Shown here piece after piece: positions 46,560-59,325 of a stretch of DNA of 64,000 nucleotides. This stretch comes from Larimichthys crocea. Lineage: Eukaryota; Chordata; Actinopteri; Sciaenidae. The notes under the pieces were generated by a model. It had not been told where the DNA came from, did not search any database, and was given only the letters and a program-made list of their open reading frames with translations. Both the position numbers and the translations under genes were made by a program. The stretch covers positions 15,355,403-15,419,402 of the forward strand of contig NC_040022.1 of the NCBI RefSeq assembly GCF_000972845.2. Reading direction: 5' to 3'. Every line of letters begins with the position of its first letter. The first letter of the stretch is position 1.

Positions 46560-49500
46560 TATGCACACATGCACATGCATACACACATGTAGATTAGATC
46601 CGAACACAATGTCCCAAACAGTGCAGTGAATACACAATGACGAGAGGAACAATAACCTGGTTAAAAAACAAATCTAGATGTGACATCAAAGTTTCAGTCC
46701 TCCTTTGTCAAGACATTTACAAAGCAACAGGCAGATGTTATTATTAATAATAGTATTACTTCACTTCTTGTCTGGAGTCGTAAAGTGCAAATAAAAAAAA
46801 GCAAGGACCTCCCCAGTGTTGATAAAAGAACAACATTTTGGGAAATGCACACTGTAGTGGCAAATAACTTATGGTTGGATTTTTCCTTTAACACTTATTC
46901 CAAGTTTCCTTTGTTTTTACCACATGGAGAGTGCTTGTGCAGCATGTCAGACCTCTGAGCCCTTTTTCCAAAAACGATTCCAGAGAGTTTTTTCGTCGTT
47001 CACTGTTGCTCAGATTTTATTGCAAAATAAACATAATTTGAAAATAAGATGCAGTTCATTCAGTGTCTTTAAACTTTAACTGCAGCGTTTGCAGATTCCT
47101 TTCATCCGCTGACTCGGGTGAGGTCGACTGAGGTCAATGACGGTATCTTTTGGCAGCCCTGTTCTTCCAGGATAGTGGATGAGGTGGTGAGACAGAAAAA
47201 AATCAACAAATTATGTGAATAAAAATAAATGCAACTCTTACACACACAGTTAGACTGGACTATTCATGCCACTCGTGTTTTAATTATGGAGCTAGCTTAG
47301 CTTAGCACACACCTTTTAAAGCTCACTAATGTAAAAACTTGTTTGTTTAATCTTTGCACAAACAGATACATTGTGGTTTTAAAGGGAGTTCCACACTGTA
47401 TTATACAATACCACTATTATACTACTAATATAAAAGACTCCACCCTACCGCTCTCCCAAAAATGTAGACTACCCTGCCCTACTGTTAAATTGTGTTTTTT
47501 TAATGCAGATTTACAAAAATCTTAATGAAACTAAATAAATTAGTGATTTGTCGTCACCATTAAAACTCATATGGATTCTTCACCAAGTGCTCTGAACACA
47601 CACACACACACCTACACAAGCTTCTTAGCGACATTAAAGATTTAGGGGTTTTATGTAAATGAGTTCAGAAAAGCTTCAATCGCAGAAAAAAAGCTCAGTG
47701 GGTTTTCATTAAAATCATGTTTTCTGGATCTCCAGCTTCAGTTTAAGCTGCTTGGCCTGTCTCTCTCTCTCTCTGTCTGTCTGTCTGTCTCTCTGTCAGA
47801 CTGTCAGTGCTGCTGTCAGCCAGACTGTCTGTAGGACCTCTGGAGGAGAATTCACGCAATGTGAAATATCCGGCAATATCCTGAAGATGCAGGAATTCAA
47901 AACAGCATCTGCAGATTGTTTTCATAGACAGGTCAATATCAGACTCATGTAATGTGGCATCTCTGTGTTCAAGTGCTAATACAAACAATACTGGCTACCA
48001 GTTTAACACACAACCGCTGTAGCCTTTAGTACAGTACATACAGTACAACATACTGTATGTCTGCCAGCACACATGTTTGTGTAGGTCAGTGTCAACAAGT
48101 AAATGTTCAGCTGAGAGTAAGATTTTTAAGATTGTTGAATAAACGCTCATTCATCAATCCACACAGAAATAAATCAACATTTTTTTAACTGATGAACCAG
48201 TTCAACAATTGGTTAAAATACCAAATATGTAAGAATTTCTTTTTTTGAAGTCCGCTTCGCTTAGTCTCTGAGGGTCACTTTTAATGTTTTATGACATTAT
48301 ATAAACAATGAAATTATTAAAAAATAATAGTGGTATTAGATTAGGTGATAAGGTAACTATTAATTACATATTTTCTGGCATCAGTTTCTCAACACTTCTA
48401 TGAGGACTTTGTTTTTAACAGCCATATTTCCTCTGTACACGCCGTCTGTTTGCGCTGGCAGAACAACATGTGGTGCTGACGTTAGGCACCAGTAGCAGAA
48501 GAGGAGCTGTAGCACTGGGTCGGTTGTTGGTTTCTTGGGGAAACACTTGGTCACATTGGCTGTTACATAAGGCTCTGCGGTTACGAATAGAGGCCTGTGC
48601 TTGACAGTACGGGCTTCGGTGGGACGAGGTCTCACTGCTTGTTTGTGTCTGTTGGTTTGAGTCTCCTGGATCATGGAGCACCTGACTTCAGATGTTTGTC
48701 CAGTTAGGTTGGACTCACACACAGATGCTTAGGTAAGCAACAAGCACTCGTAAGCACACATACACACACTTAGACACAGAGCGTTTAAATGTTTTTGGTG
48801 GCGTGACAGGAAAGGGAAGGGGAGGTCTGTTGGTCTGACTGGTTTGGAGTGGGATTAGAAAGGCCAGGAGAATGTCAAGCTTTGTGTAGGTGTTGATGGC
48901 TGGTAAAAAAAAAAAAAAAAAAACACTCACATAAAGTGAATTACGTCATGCATGAACTATAAAAGTACTTTTTCATGCACAGTACAGAGTGGTTTCAGAT
49001 GCCATGATACAGAGGGCTTGGACAGACGGCAAAACTTGCAGCATGGTTTTTCATAGTAACCTAGGTCTGCTACATAGTACGCAATAAGCTAAAAAAGTGT
49101 GTGTGACAAAGATCGTGGCTTACACAGCAAACAATTACACAGTGGCCAGGGTGACGTGAAAACGTCTCTCTTAAATCACGGTGTCAATATGCATCAGCAG
49201 AAACTCGAATGAAGATCAGTTTTAAATTTGAGAAACCAGTTTGTGTGTTTTTTTTTGTTTTGTTGCATATCGCCTCTGCCTCACACTACATAACACCAAC
49301 ATGTAATGCTCACCTTTTTCCAACAGTGCCCCAAGAATTTGTTTTCAAGGGAAATGACCTCCTCATTGTTACCTGCTCCTTATTTTTCTTTAAGAACCCC
49401 TACTTGAAATGTGTAATGCTGCAGCCTCATAAACAGCTCGCTTATCGTTAGCCTCGTTGAGTGGCTTCCTCACACAATTTCAAGGAAATTATCAGGTTTG

Positions 49501-52500
49501 ACACGCTGCATGAAAGTGAGGTGGATACATGGCAGATTGTTGAGAGGACGTGTGACATTTATTTATTTATAGTCAAATCATAATTGCTGAACAATGCTGT
49601 TTTAAACGCCTTTTGGGGCTGTATTCAAAGTACTTCATACTTTTCTCTTTCAATAGAACGAAAGTTTGAGATCATATCTGTGATTTTGTTGAATGAAAAC
49701 ATCTGTTTCTACACCAACCAACCAACATGGTTATATAAAGTTAGGCCTTTAATTGTGGGAAAGGAAAGTCCTTACAGTTTTGCTTTATCTCTCTACAGAG
49801 TTCCCATCTGGCGCTCATAGATACCCTGATGATGGCGTACACGGTGGAGATGGTGAGCGTGGAGAGGGTGATGTCCTGCATCAACAGGTACTCCTCCGCT
49901 GAACCCTCGCACAGTGACGGGCACATCCAGGAGCTGCCTTATGACACAGAGGATGCAATCATCACCTGGATCAACAAGGTACACACAGGAGTACGTTTGT
50001 GTGCACACAAAACCACAAGGACATGTGCTTTCTCATTTGAGAGGATAACAACTGTACACATCCTTGAGCCTTTTGCAACGAGGGACACACTGTTCTTTGT
50101 TTTACTCCGGATATAGGAGACACGAGAGGCGTTGGAAAGTGAAGTGTGTCAGCACTCAGTTCCTCCACTGCTGTTTCAAAATCTAATATTTTTGAACTAA
50201 ACTAGATGAAGCATTGGCACAAACCACATGTAATCATGTCAGAGAGATAAGACATGGCTGACCTAACCTAACCTCCTCCGGTCTACTAAAGCAGGATTGG
50301 AAGGGTAAAGTTGGACCTAGAGTTGATTGTAACCTTTTAAGAAGTTAGCAGTTAAAGCTAATCTGTGACAGCGTCAAAGATTATTCAGACACTTGAAGTT
50401 ACTTTTACCATCCTTGCAGGAGATGTTTAAGCCTCAAAAGATAACTATGACCTAATTTTACTTTGCACGGCATGAATTAAGCCATTAAATGTGCAGTCAT
50501 CACTTACATTCCTCGCTGAAGAAGCTCATGTGTTTGGTCCTCCTTTTTCCAGCCCAGAGGCAGGAAGATACACATGTAAGATCCATTTACAGACATACAC
50601 ATTCAAAGAAACACGTGTCTCCCTGTGTAGCTTTGAGACATCGCACGCCGTGGTTTGGATTGGCCGAGCGACCATGTGCATCCCCAGGCCAAAATGTTAC
50701 ATCACTGCTTGTACTGAACCTTTGATGACAGAGGAGCAGTAATCGTAAAAAAAAGGTGGCTTTTTAAATAAAAAAATACTATTGTCGTATTCTTTGAAGT
50801 GCTTTCTACACTGGGCTTGAGTTGGAAGTCAGCAGAGTGCTGGATATTGGGTTACAATTATGTCTAGTGTCAGTGGCTAATAGGCAGAGGTGGTGGTGAA
50901 ACGTTTTTTCTTTGATGTGTGGGAGCCTCTTGTTCTCATGTTCAAGTTTTTCCCCTCTTCAACACAGACTCACCATTCAGTCTCTCCCTCCCTCCTCTCT
51001 CTCTTCTAGGTGAATGAACACCTGAGGGACATCCTCATCGAAGAGCAAAAACTGAGAGAGGCTTCCTTCCAGGAGTCGAATGCAACAACACAAAAAGTAA
51101 AAACACACACACTAACGCAAACTCTCAGTCGTCAGGTATGCAAATATAAGAGTGGTTAAAGCAATAATTAAATATTTTGTCAGCGTTTTAGCTTAGCATA
51201 ATGACTGAAAACAAGGGGAAAAAGTAGCCTGGTTCTTTCCTACCCGCATTATTATCTCCAGTCAAATGTAAAAATCACAGAAGTCACTGCGCCCTAGCTG
51301 TTATTGGCCAACAAATAGTTACAGTACATATCGCCCTCTAAAACCACAAATTGTGGTTGATTACCGTTAATTCTTTTAGTACTTATTTACTTCCTGCTGA
51401 GATTTAGATGAGAAGATTGATACCGCTGTCATATCTGTGTGTTAAGTACAGCTTAGCACAAAGACTGGGAAACAGTTAGCCTGTCTCTGTCTGAAGTTTT
51501 AAAATACACCGACCAGCATCGTTAAAGTTCACCAAGTAAGAGCTTGTATCTCTCTTTGTTCAATCCATACACTATACAACACTGTAATCCACTTGAATCT
51601 GTTATTTCCTAACAGTAACGAGTCTTGTCATCGTCGGGAGGTTGCCAGGCAACCAGCAGACACCACACAGAAGAGCTGTTGTTTGTCAGTAACTAGTTAC
51701 ACCGCGTAACTAGATACAGTGTGTTAATTGGTGAAGCGTTAATGAGCGTATTTTTGAATTTACTTACTGGAATAACCAGGGTAGCTGATTTCCCTTTGTT
51801 TTTAGTCTTTGGGCTAAAATGTTGAACTATTCTGTTAAAGATCCAGTGTTTTAGATGTATAGGACTAAAATATGGAATATAACATGAATAAATGTGTTTT
51901 CATTAGTGTATAATTACCCAAAAGTAAGATCTTAGAGCCTTTTATATTTGTAAACATAGAGTTTCTACACTTTTCCACAATGGACAAGCTAAACACTGGC
52001 TCTATATAACACCTTCATATTTCATACTTCACACTGGACCTTTAAGAATAGCACGAAAAAAAGCGAAACATTTTTTTCTCCTGTGTCTTTATCTAATTTG
52101 CTTTTTTTGTCAGTTTTGTGCTCTGCTTCTCATACTTGTGTCTTTAACTACTACCCGTAGGCATGTGTGCATCTACACAAGGCACACGTGGACACAAATG
52201 ATATGTACACACACATACGGCACAGTGTAAATCAGAGGAACAGATGAGCTCAGTCAGTCTCGGACCAGCTGCGAAATGTTGGCAAGAGTCACGACACTGC
52301 TGCTTTAGAGGAGACAAAGAAATGTGCCGGGCGGAGGAAGAGAGAAAGAGTGACAGACAGAGAGAGAGAGAAGGAAAGTGAGGAGGGATAATCAGAGAGA
52401 GGGCAATGGGAGAAATGACATCAGGGTGGAGGACATGGAGAGAGACACTCAGGAACTTTGTCAGCTGTAGCAAAAGAGAGTCGGTGACAGACAGAGGCAG

Positions 52501-53629
52501 TGTTGTCATGCTGCAGGCCATGTTGTTATGTAAGGTCCGTGTGACACAAAGAGTCAGTCCACTGAGACAAACACACAGCAGTCCGCTACTGTCCTCTTCC
52601 ACTTCAGTTAACCATAAAGCTCCAAGCACGGGGGCCTTATCAGGTCATGACCTTTGCCTCGGGTCAGCTCTGTGACGGTGACAGTCAGAGGGTAAAAAAA
52701 AGGAAAAATAAATATTAACTCAATTCACCTGAACTCAAACAGGAATCTGTAGGTAAACTTCCTGTGTTTCAATACCTGCTCAAAGAGCTGCACAGTCTAA
52801 CCTTTGTCTTAAGTCAACAAGATTAAGAGCCATACTAGCTGCTCTGTGAGCTTGCACTTACACACACATGCTGCTAGCAGGCAACGTGGTCGCTATGACA
52901 ATGCTTACATGGTGATGTTTATCCTGTTCACCATCTTAGTTTCGCATGTCAACATGCTTACATTTCATGTATTAGCACAGAGTACAGCTGAGGCTGATGT
53001 GATGTGTTAGTTATGCAGGTATCTAGTTGACCTGATGATGGTGCTAAATAAAAACCTCAGGGATCACCAAAGTCATTCAGAATCACCCTGAGGTCTTCAT
53101 GAATGTCTGTGCACAGTTTATCTCCAATTCATCTTGGCCAAAGTGATGATACAAAGGCACACCGCAAGCAAAATAATAAAATATGGGAAAGTTACCTTTC
53201 TCTTCAAAGAGCTGCGGGATGCTTTGAGAAATCCATTTAGAGGGAGCTTTTATCTGCTGTGGGAGTTTCTTGGCAAATTTTCTCATGTGCTCATTATCTG
53301 TTTTTGTGTCAGTATAGTGAGAGTGATCACGGCCTCACTCCGATTGCTCTGTAAGATGATAACACACACAGGATATATGACCCTCTTCCAGACTGACTCA
53401 CAGACACACTCAGGCATTGTCAAAGGCAACAAATTACAACGAGGGAAGAAGAAGAGGGTCTTTTAAAGAGTGTGAGGAATACTCTGTGTCAGTCAGCTGC
53501 TTTCCTACTCCATGCTCCATCACACAGCTCCCTCTCTACATTATCAACTCCAACAGAAGTCTATTCACTGAGTAGGACATTCTCAGAGGAGATAATTTCA
53601 CACATACACACACTCGTAAGACTGCCTCG

Positions 53630-53662
<33 letters not shown>

Positions 53663-56119
53663 TTAAATGAGCACAAGACACTTCTCAGTAAAGACTTGTC
53701 TATTCTGGGATGGTGTGAAAAAATCTTTAACTGTGGTCTTATGACTAAGTGCTCAGGATTTTTGTGCGTGCAATGTGTGTTTGTGCTTAACATGTGCTTA
53801 CACATAGGACTGAGTGGAAAGTCTGTACAGCGGACATGTTGGATCATCATAAGCGAATCTAAAGCAACAGTTATAAAAGTCTGTTTGCAACATTTCTTTT
53901 AAAAACAACAACATCTCAACAGATTTTCAATAAAATTTGGTGGAATGTGAGGACAGAAGCCAAGAAATGAGAGATTACATTTTGGTGCAGATCCACAATA
54001 ACCGTACAAGATAGATTTTACTGCACAATCTGTGGAACAGATTTGTGAACATGTCTGAACAGTGGGTAACTAGAAAGTTTTCATTTTAAATAAGAACATT
54101 TCCCCTGAAATACTGAAATCTGTACTCTGTGTGGTTCATTTATTTTTAGCCATGATAGCAGTGTAGCTCTACAGTATGAATAGTAATATTAGTCTGTCCA
54201 CTACTTTGGTCCCAGGTGAAATACCTTAACAACTATTTAATGAATCACTATGAAATTCATGTTCCAGACTTTGGCGACCCCTTTATATTCTTGCACCACC
54301 AGCAGGTCAAATGTTTTATTTATCCAGTATTTTGTTTATGACCTCACAAATGATTAAATGTTAGGATAGCTAAACCAAGCTGGTGAACAGTATACCTGCT
54401 GAACTTCAGCATATTAACATTGTTTGGAGCATGTTCGCATGTTGACATTTCACAATGACACTAGCATGGCCTCTTAGTGTTGTGTGGTCTGTTGGTGTGT
54501 TATTTTAATTGCTCTTTATGTGATTATTTGAGTGCAATGCCTTTTAGTAAAATGCCATCTTCATCTCTAGAGACTTCTTGTGGTTGGATGATTATAAAAA
54601 CATGAGTTGTGTTTTAGGAAAGCAGTTTATGTAGCATGGTCTGGGAGGGGAGACAAAGTTCTTTTTTTGCAGTGTAATTTTATATGTAAGAAGTTCTGAT
54701 ATTTTATGATATATATGGGCTAGGCACATGTATGTGCATGGCACGACTAAGTAACTCCCATGTGTCCCATGATTTTCTATCTCTGTAATACATCCAAACC
54801 GATAAATATATATATACACAGACATGCAAGAAGTAAATAGACACCTTCATTCAAATTCAAATTAAAGGTGTATTTATTTCTTGCATGTCTGTATATATGC
54901 ATGGACATTTTAATGAATGTGCAGCCTTTGCAGAGGTACAACATGCACTCTTCTTTCTAGTTCTGAGAAAGGGTTTGTCTCCAAGTCTCAGCTGTAGTAG
55001 CAAAACTATTTTTTTTGTGCTGTTGGCCTAACACCTCTCCAACTCTCTCCTGTTGTTGTCCAATCATCATCTACCATCAAGTCTCCTAGCAAATGGTACT
55101 GGAGATTAGTACCTGTAAGTCCATCCATTCTGTGGAACTTCTTTTCACCAACCATCACCATCTACCTCCTCTCCATCTAAACCCAAACCTGCAACGATAT
55201 GCCCATTCACATTCTCCCCTCATAGTCTCTTGACATTGCATGTGGCCCCAACCCCCATTATGCACTCATCAGACACCTCCCACCCTTTCCTGCCACAGGC
55301 CTCTCCACATTCCTAGTAATCTGATTAATTGATGTGGTAACTATTATAAACTGGCACTACTCTCAGAGTTGGAAACTCTACCCGAAGAACAAAGATATTC
55401 CTATTGTGTATATCATATTACCAGTTTATCTGTTGTCTGTGTTGTACATTGAAAAGAAGTGGCAACTTCCTCTCTTTCAGTTGTATGTGTTGAATTAGCT
55501 GCTGTAGAACAAACAATCAGTGATGCAGTTTATAACCTGTTTATGGAAACCAGTGATTACAGCTTCCATAATATCACTTGTAAAATGCATATTTAACACC
55601 ACTCTTGTGTGTTTATGCACAAACTGGGATGCACTGATGCCCTGAAGACATATGTAGTATCGACTCTCTGGTTTTTACAGGCCCGGAGAGGCGTACAATA
55701 AATCCGCAGGCAGGACTGATGCACTAATATAGATTATTATTAAACTCTATATCACATGCATTGTCTGCTTCAGCAGCACAGTGGAGATTTAGAGCACCCA
55801 CTCCCCTCCATATCAGATGTATAACATCGATAACCATTCATTTGCTACATGCATTTTGTCCCTCTTCTCCTTCTTCTTAGAGAACTAACCACTCCTCACA
55901 AGCAATCAAAGGGCGCAAAATAATGCTAGTGTTATGACACGTGCATCTCTTTTATCCATACAAATGTAAGACGACTCTGTAATTCTTGATGCTGCAGCTG
56001 ATTATTTGCATGACCGATTTAATCTGCATTATTTGAGTTGAGCCTGAAGCCCATCCCTTGCTTGAGATTCCTCAAATTAACACTTACATTTGTCTGTGAG
56101 TGGGTGTGATTGAGTTGTG

Positions 56120-56159
<40 letters not shown>

Positions 56160-59100
56160 CAGGTGCATGCAGATAAAAGTGTGTCCGCACCAACAATCAG
56201 ACAGAAAACTGTACAACATATCCACACCCCGATGACACATATTAGTGATGTCGCTATGCCGTTGCCATGGTTTCAGGCTCGCTACAGGAAGGAGCACGCT
56301 CAGCAGAGAAACGCTCCATCACTCCCTCTGGTGGAGAACCTGCTGAAGGACAACACGGACGGCTGTGCCCTGACCACCCTGCTGCACTTCTACTGCTCAC
56401 AGGCTGTCAGACTGGAAGGTGGGATCAACACCTCAACCTGTAACCACACCCACCTGACCTCACTAACCACGCCCTCTTTTAATTGTAATTGTCACAATTC
56501 ATAAACTCCAAAGTCAGTTCAGTGTCAGTCAAATTACATACAATGAGCTTAACCACAGTGATTTTCAGTCTCAGCACAAAGGACGCTCTCTCTGCTCTGA
56601 GTACAACTTTACATTTGAAGAGTCGGGCCTCAAACAAAGAGTGTATTCATTATGATTTTGTTTTCTGAAGGCTCCTTTCCTTATGAATGTATAACAAAGT
56701 GAGCGAATTCAGTAGAACAACAGTAGCCTTTTGCGGAAAGTGTTTTATAGTTTTCAGTGCCCTAATCTCAAAATACAACAGACATAAGCATCCTGTTGTT
56801 TCACTTAAATGATACAAACGTTGAATAACACTCAGGGTACTGACCCAAGAAAGACACTGTGAGGCAGAGAGGATTCAGGAAAAGACACGGAGAAGGAGTG
56901 CGAGACAAAGAGAAACAAAGACTTGTTTCCTCTCAAGCTCGCCTGCGCCCTCATTTCTAAAAATGCCCAGGGTTGGGTTGTGATTGGTCACGAGGGGCGT
57001 GTGACGGAGAGCCGTTAGAGGAGTCTCTGGCTGCTATTTCAAAGATAAACAACTCTCGTGTTGCTGCTCGGGATTGAATGTAGTTCACATGGAGCTCATA
57101 CACATGTGGACCAGATGTGGACGCGAGTTAAACTTCATTGAGGTCTCCCTGCTGGCAGCTTGATTTATTCTAAAAAAAACAATAAAGAACTACAGTAAAG
57201 CGAGTAAAGAGAGTGACATCAAGTTTGGTTGTCTGATCTGTTCGACATTAAACACACGCATGGGCCGTCCTTACAGTAACGTCATGGGATAAAAATCCTG
57301 ATGATTCATCCAGAGGGAGTTGAGAACAGTTTGAAAACTTGGCATGAATTGTTTCTGTGATTATGTGCGATTAAAATCAGCTACTGTATATGGCACACAT
57401 AAAGTAGGGTCATTTTCCTCTAATGTGTTCTTTTTTAAAACGTAAACTATTCCTTATCTTTTCTTCGCCTTCCTGCTTGGCCTATCCAAACCCCTCCTCC
57501 CTTTTGTGTGTGTGTGTGTTTGTGTGTCCGCCTGACCCCTCCCCTGGCTGAGCAGATATCTGCCTGAAGGAGACTATGTCTTTGGCCGACAGTCTGTACA
57601 ACCTCCAGCTGGTGCAGGAGTTCTGCAGGAACAACCTCAACCACTGCTGCCACTTCAGCCTGGAGGACATGCTCTACGCGCATGCATCCATAAAGGTAAG
57701 GAGGCGGGTATTTAGATGTTATAAGGAAAAAAAAAAGAAAAACATAAGCGGAGGATGTGGAAAGATGCTATTTTTATCATGTGGACTGAGTTAAAGAAAC
57801 AGAGAAAAGAAAAGTGTTTCAGGGAATAAGAAAAGTCACGGGGTGGAAATGACAAAAAGGCAAAAATGAGTCATGCAGGGGAAAAGTTTAATAATGAATG
57901 TGTGCGAGCAGGCTCGGTTCTCACAGGGGTTGTTATTGTGTGTGTGTGTGTGTGTGGATGTATTAGCAGGGACATAAAGATCATTTTGCTACAGTGAGTA
58001 TTGCTTTGCTGCCAGATTGAATAAATATGATATGTCTGTGTTGGTGCTTTTCGTGTACAGACACTGCAGGCCAAATACCCTCCCTCCCTCTCCCTCTCTC
58101 TCTATCAGACAGAGGACAGATTCAGCTCCAAGGAGATTCACAATCCTGACCCATCTCTGCCTGCCTCTCTTGTTCTCTCCCCCCTCCACCTCCTCTCTGT
58201 TCAGTTTGTATCAGACAACTAAATCTGAGATAACACAACTGCTTCAGGCTTGGATCTCCCCATTTCACACACATTTGATTCCTGATTAATAAAAGACTTT
58301 TTTTTTTTGGGTACAGCATCTCTCTGTGCCATCCAGATGAATCAGAAGCAGCCTGTGTGGGTAAATAGTATGCAGAGAGAGTGGGTAGAAACATTCGGAT
58401 TCAAGTCACGGCCCGAGCTGACCGGGACTTTCCATTCTTCAAAACAACACAGCAGACAGATTTCACACTTGTGCACTCTGTATCTCTGTCTTCCTTTCTC
58501 ACTACATTGTTAGAGTGAGTGTGTACTGACTGTATAAGTCCCACAGTTGCACAAGTAGGCAAAGAAGAGGGAGAAAAGAGGTCACGAAGAGCAGTTTAAG
58601 AGAATGGCACATTGCCCTTTCACCACAGACTCACTGCCCACTGAGTTTAACTAGTGTTTGTGTGTGTGGCTGTGTGTGCATTTATATAATATATTGCACA
58701 AAAATAAATGTTGTTTATGCTGTTAACCACTTTACTCTGCAAAATGAAGAGCCAGTTTAGAGGAAAGAAGTTTTTGTCTTTGTATCCCTGCTATAAATTA
58801 ATTAAATTGGGCTGTGTGTGCTGACCAAAAGGTTTCCTACAGATGAAATCATCTGTATAGGCCTCCAGAGACTCTCTGTTTATAACATGAATGCATTTAT
58901 CGTTGATGTGGGTTACTCACCCGCTGCTTTGTGCATCCATCTGTGCATATGTGACATATTTAAACTAAACTCCAGATGGTGTTTTTGGACCGTTGTCATG
59001 AGGCGTATGGGTTTGACATCAAACCACTTAGACAACAGACCGTGTACTAATATTCAGCTACACATACTCACACACACACACACACACCTGAGCCTGTTAC

Positions 59101-59277
59101 CTAGCAACACTTGGCAGGCTGTGACCTTGTTGATCTGTCATGTTGTCTAATATCAGAGATCATTTAACATCTTTACAGAGACACTGGGAGGAGAAGGTTT
59201 GACCGCAAAGAGACAAATGTTGTGCTTATAACACTGATTAATAACTTCATATATGACTGCAACGTTAACCATAAAGA

Positions 59278-59325
<48 letters not shown>

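Larger units (their letters stand above)
43078..49798 (+). other. camsap3 intron 2
   Basis: 6.7 kb. Holds repeats (43255-43945, 44210-44476, 46156-46558 and 47285-47400), a perfect hairpin at 45721-45756 and a purine-rich region at 45070-45500 (GGA/GAG runs). Frames on both strands in that purine-rich part reflect composition, not coding. Confidence 0.6.
51097..56276 (+). other. camsap3 intron 4
   Basis: 5.2 kb. Contains repeats at 51160-51560, a MITE at 51835-52045, a CA tract at 53630-53660, a long hairpin at 54811-54898 and a GT tract at 56123-56155. No embedded coding exon recognised. Confidence 0.6.

Noticed and set aside
48381..48722. 113-codon minus-strand frame in camsap3 intron 2
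   Set aside because: No family resemblance, no splice-linked partner and no promoter; a second overlapping frame is equally open.
52144..52629. 161-codon minus-strand frame in camsap3 intron 4
   Set aside because: Rich in L, S and C from CT/GA-biased sequence, with no domain. The opposite strand is also open.
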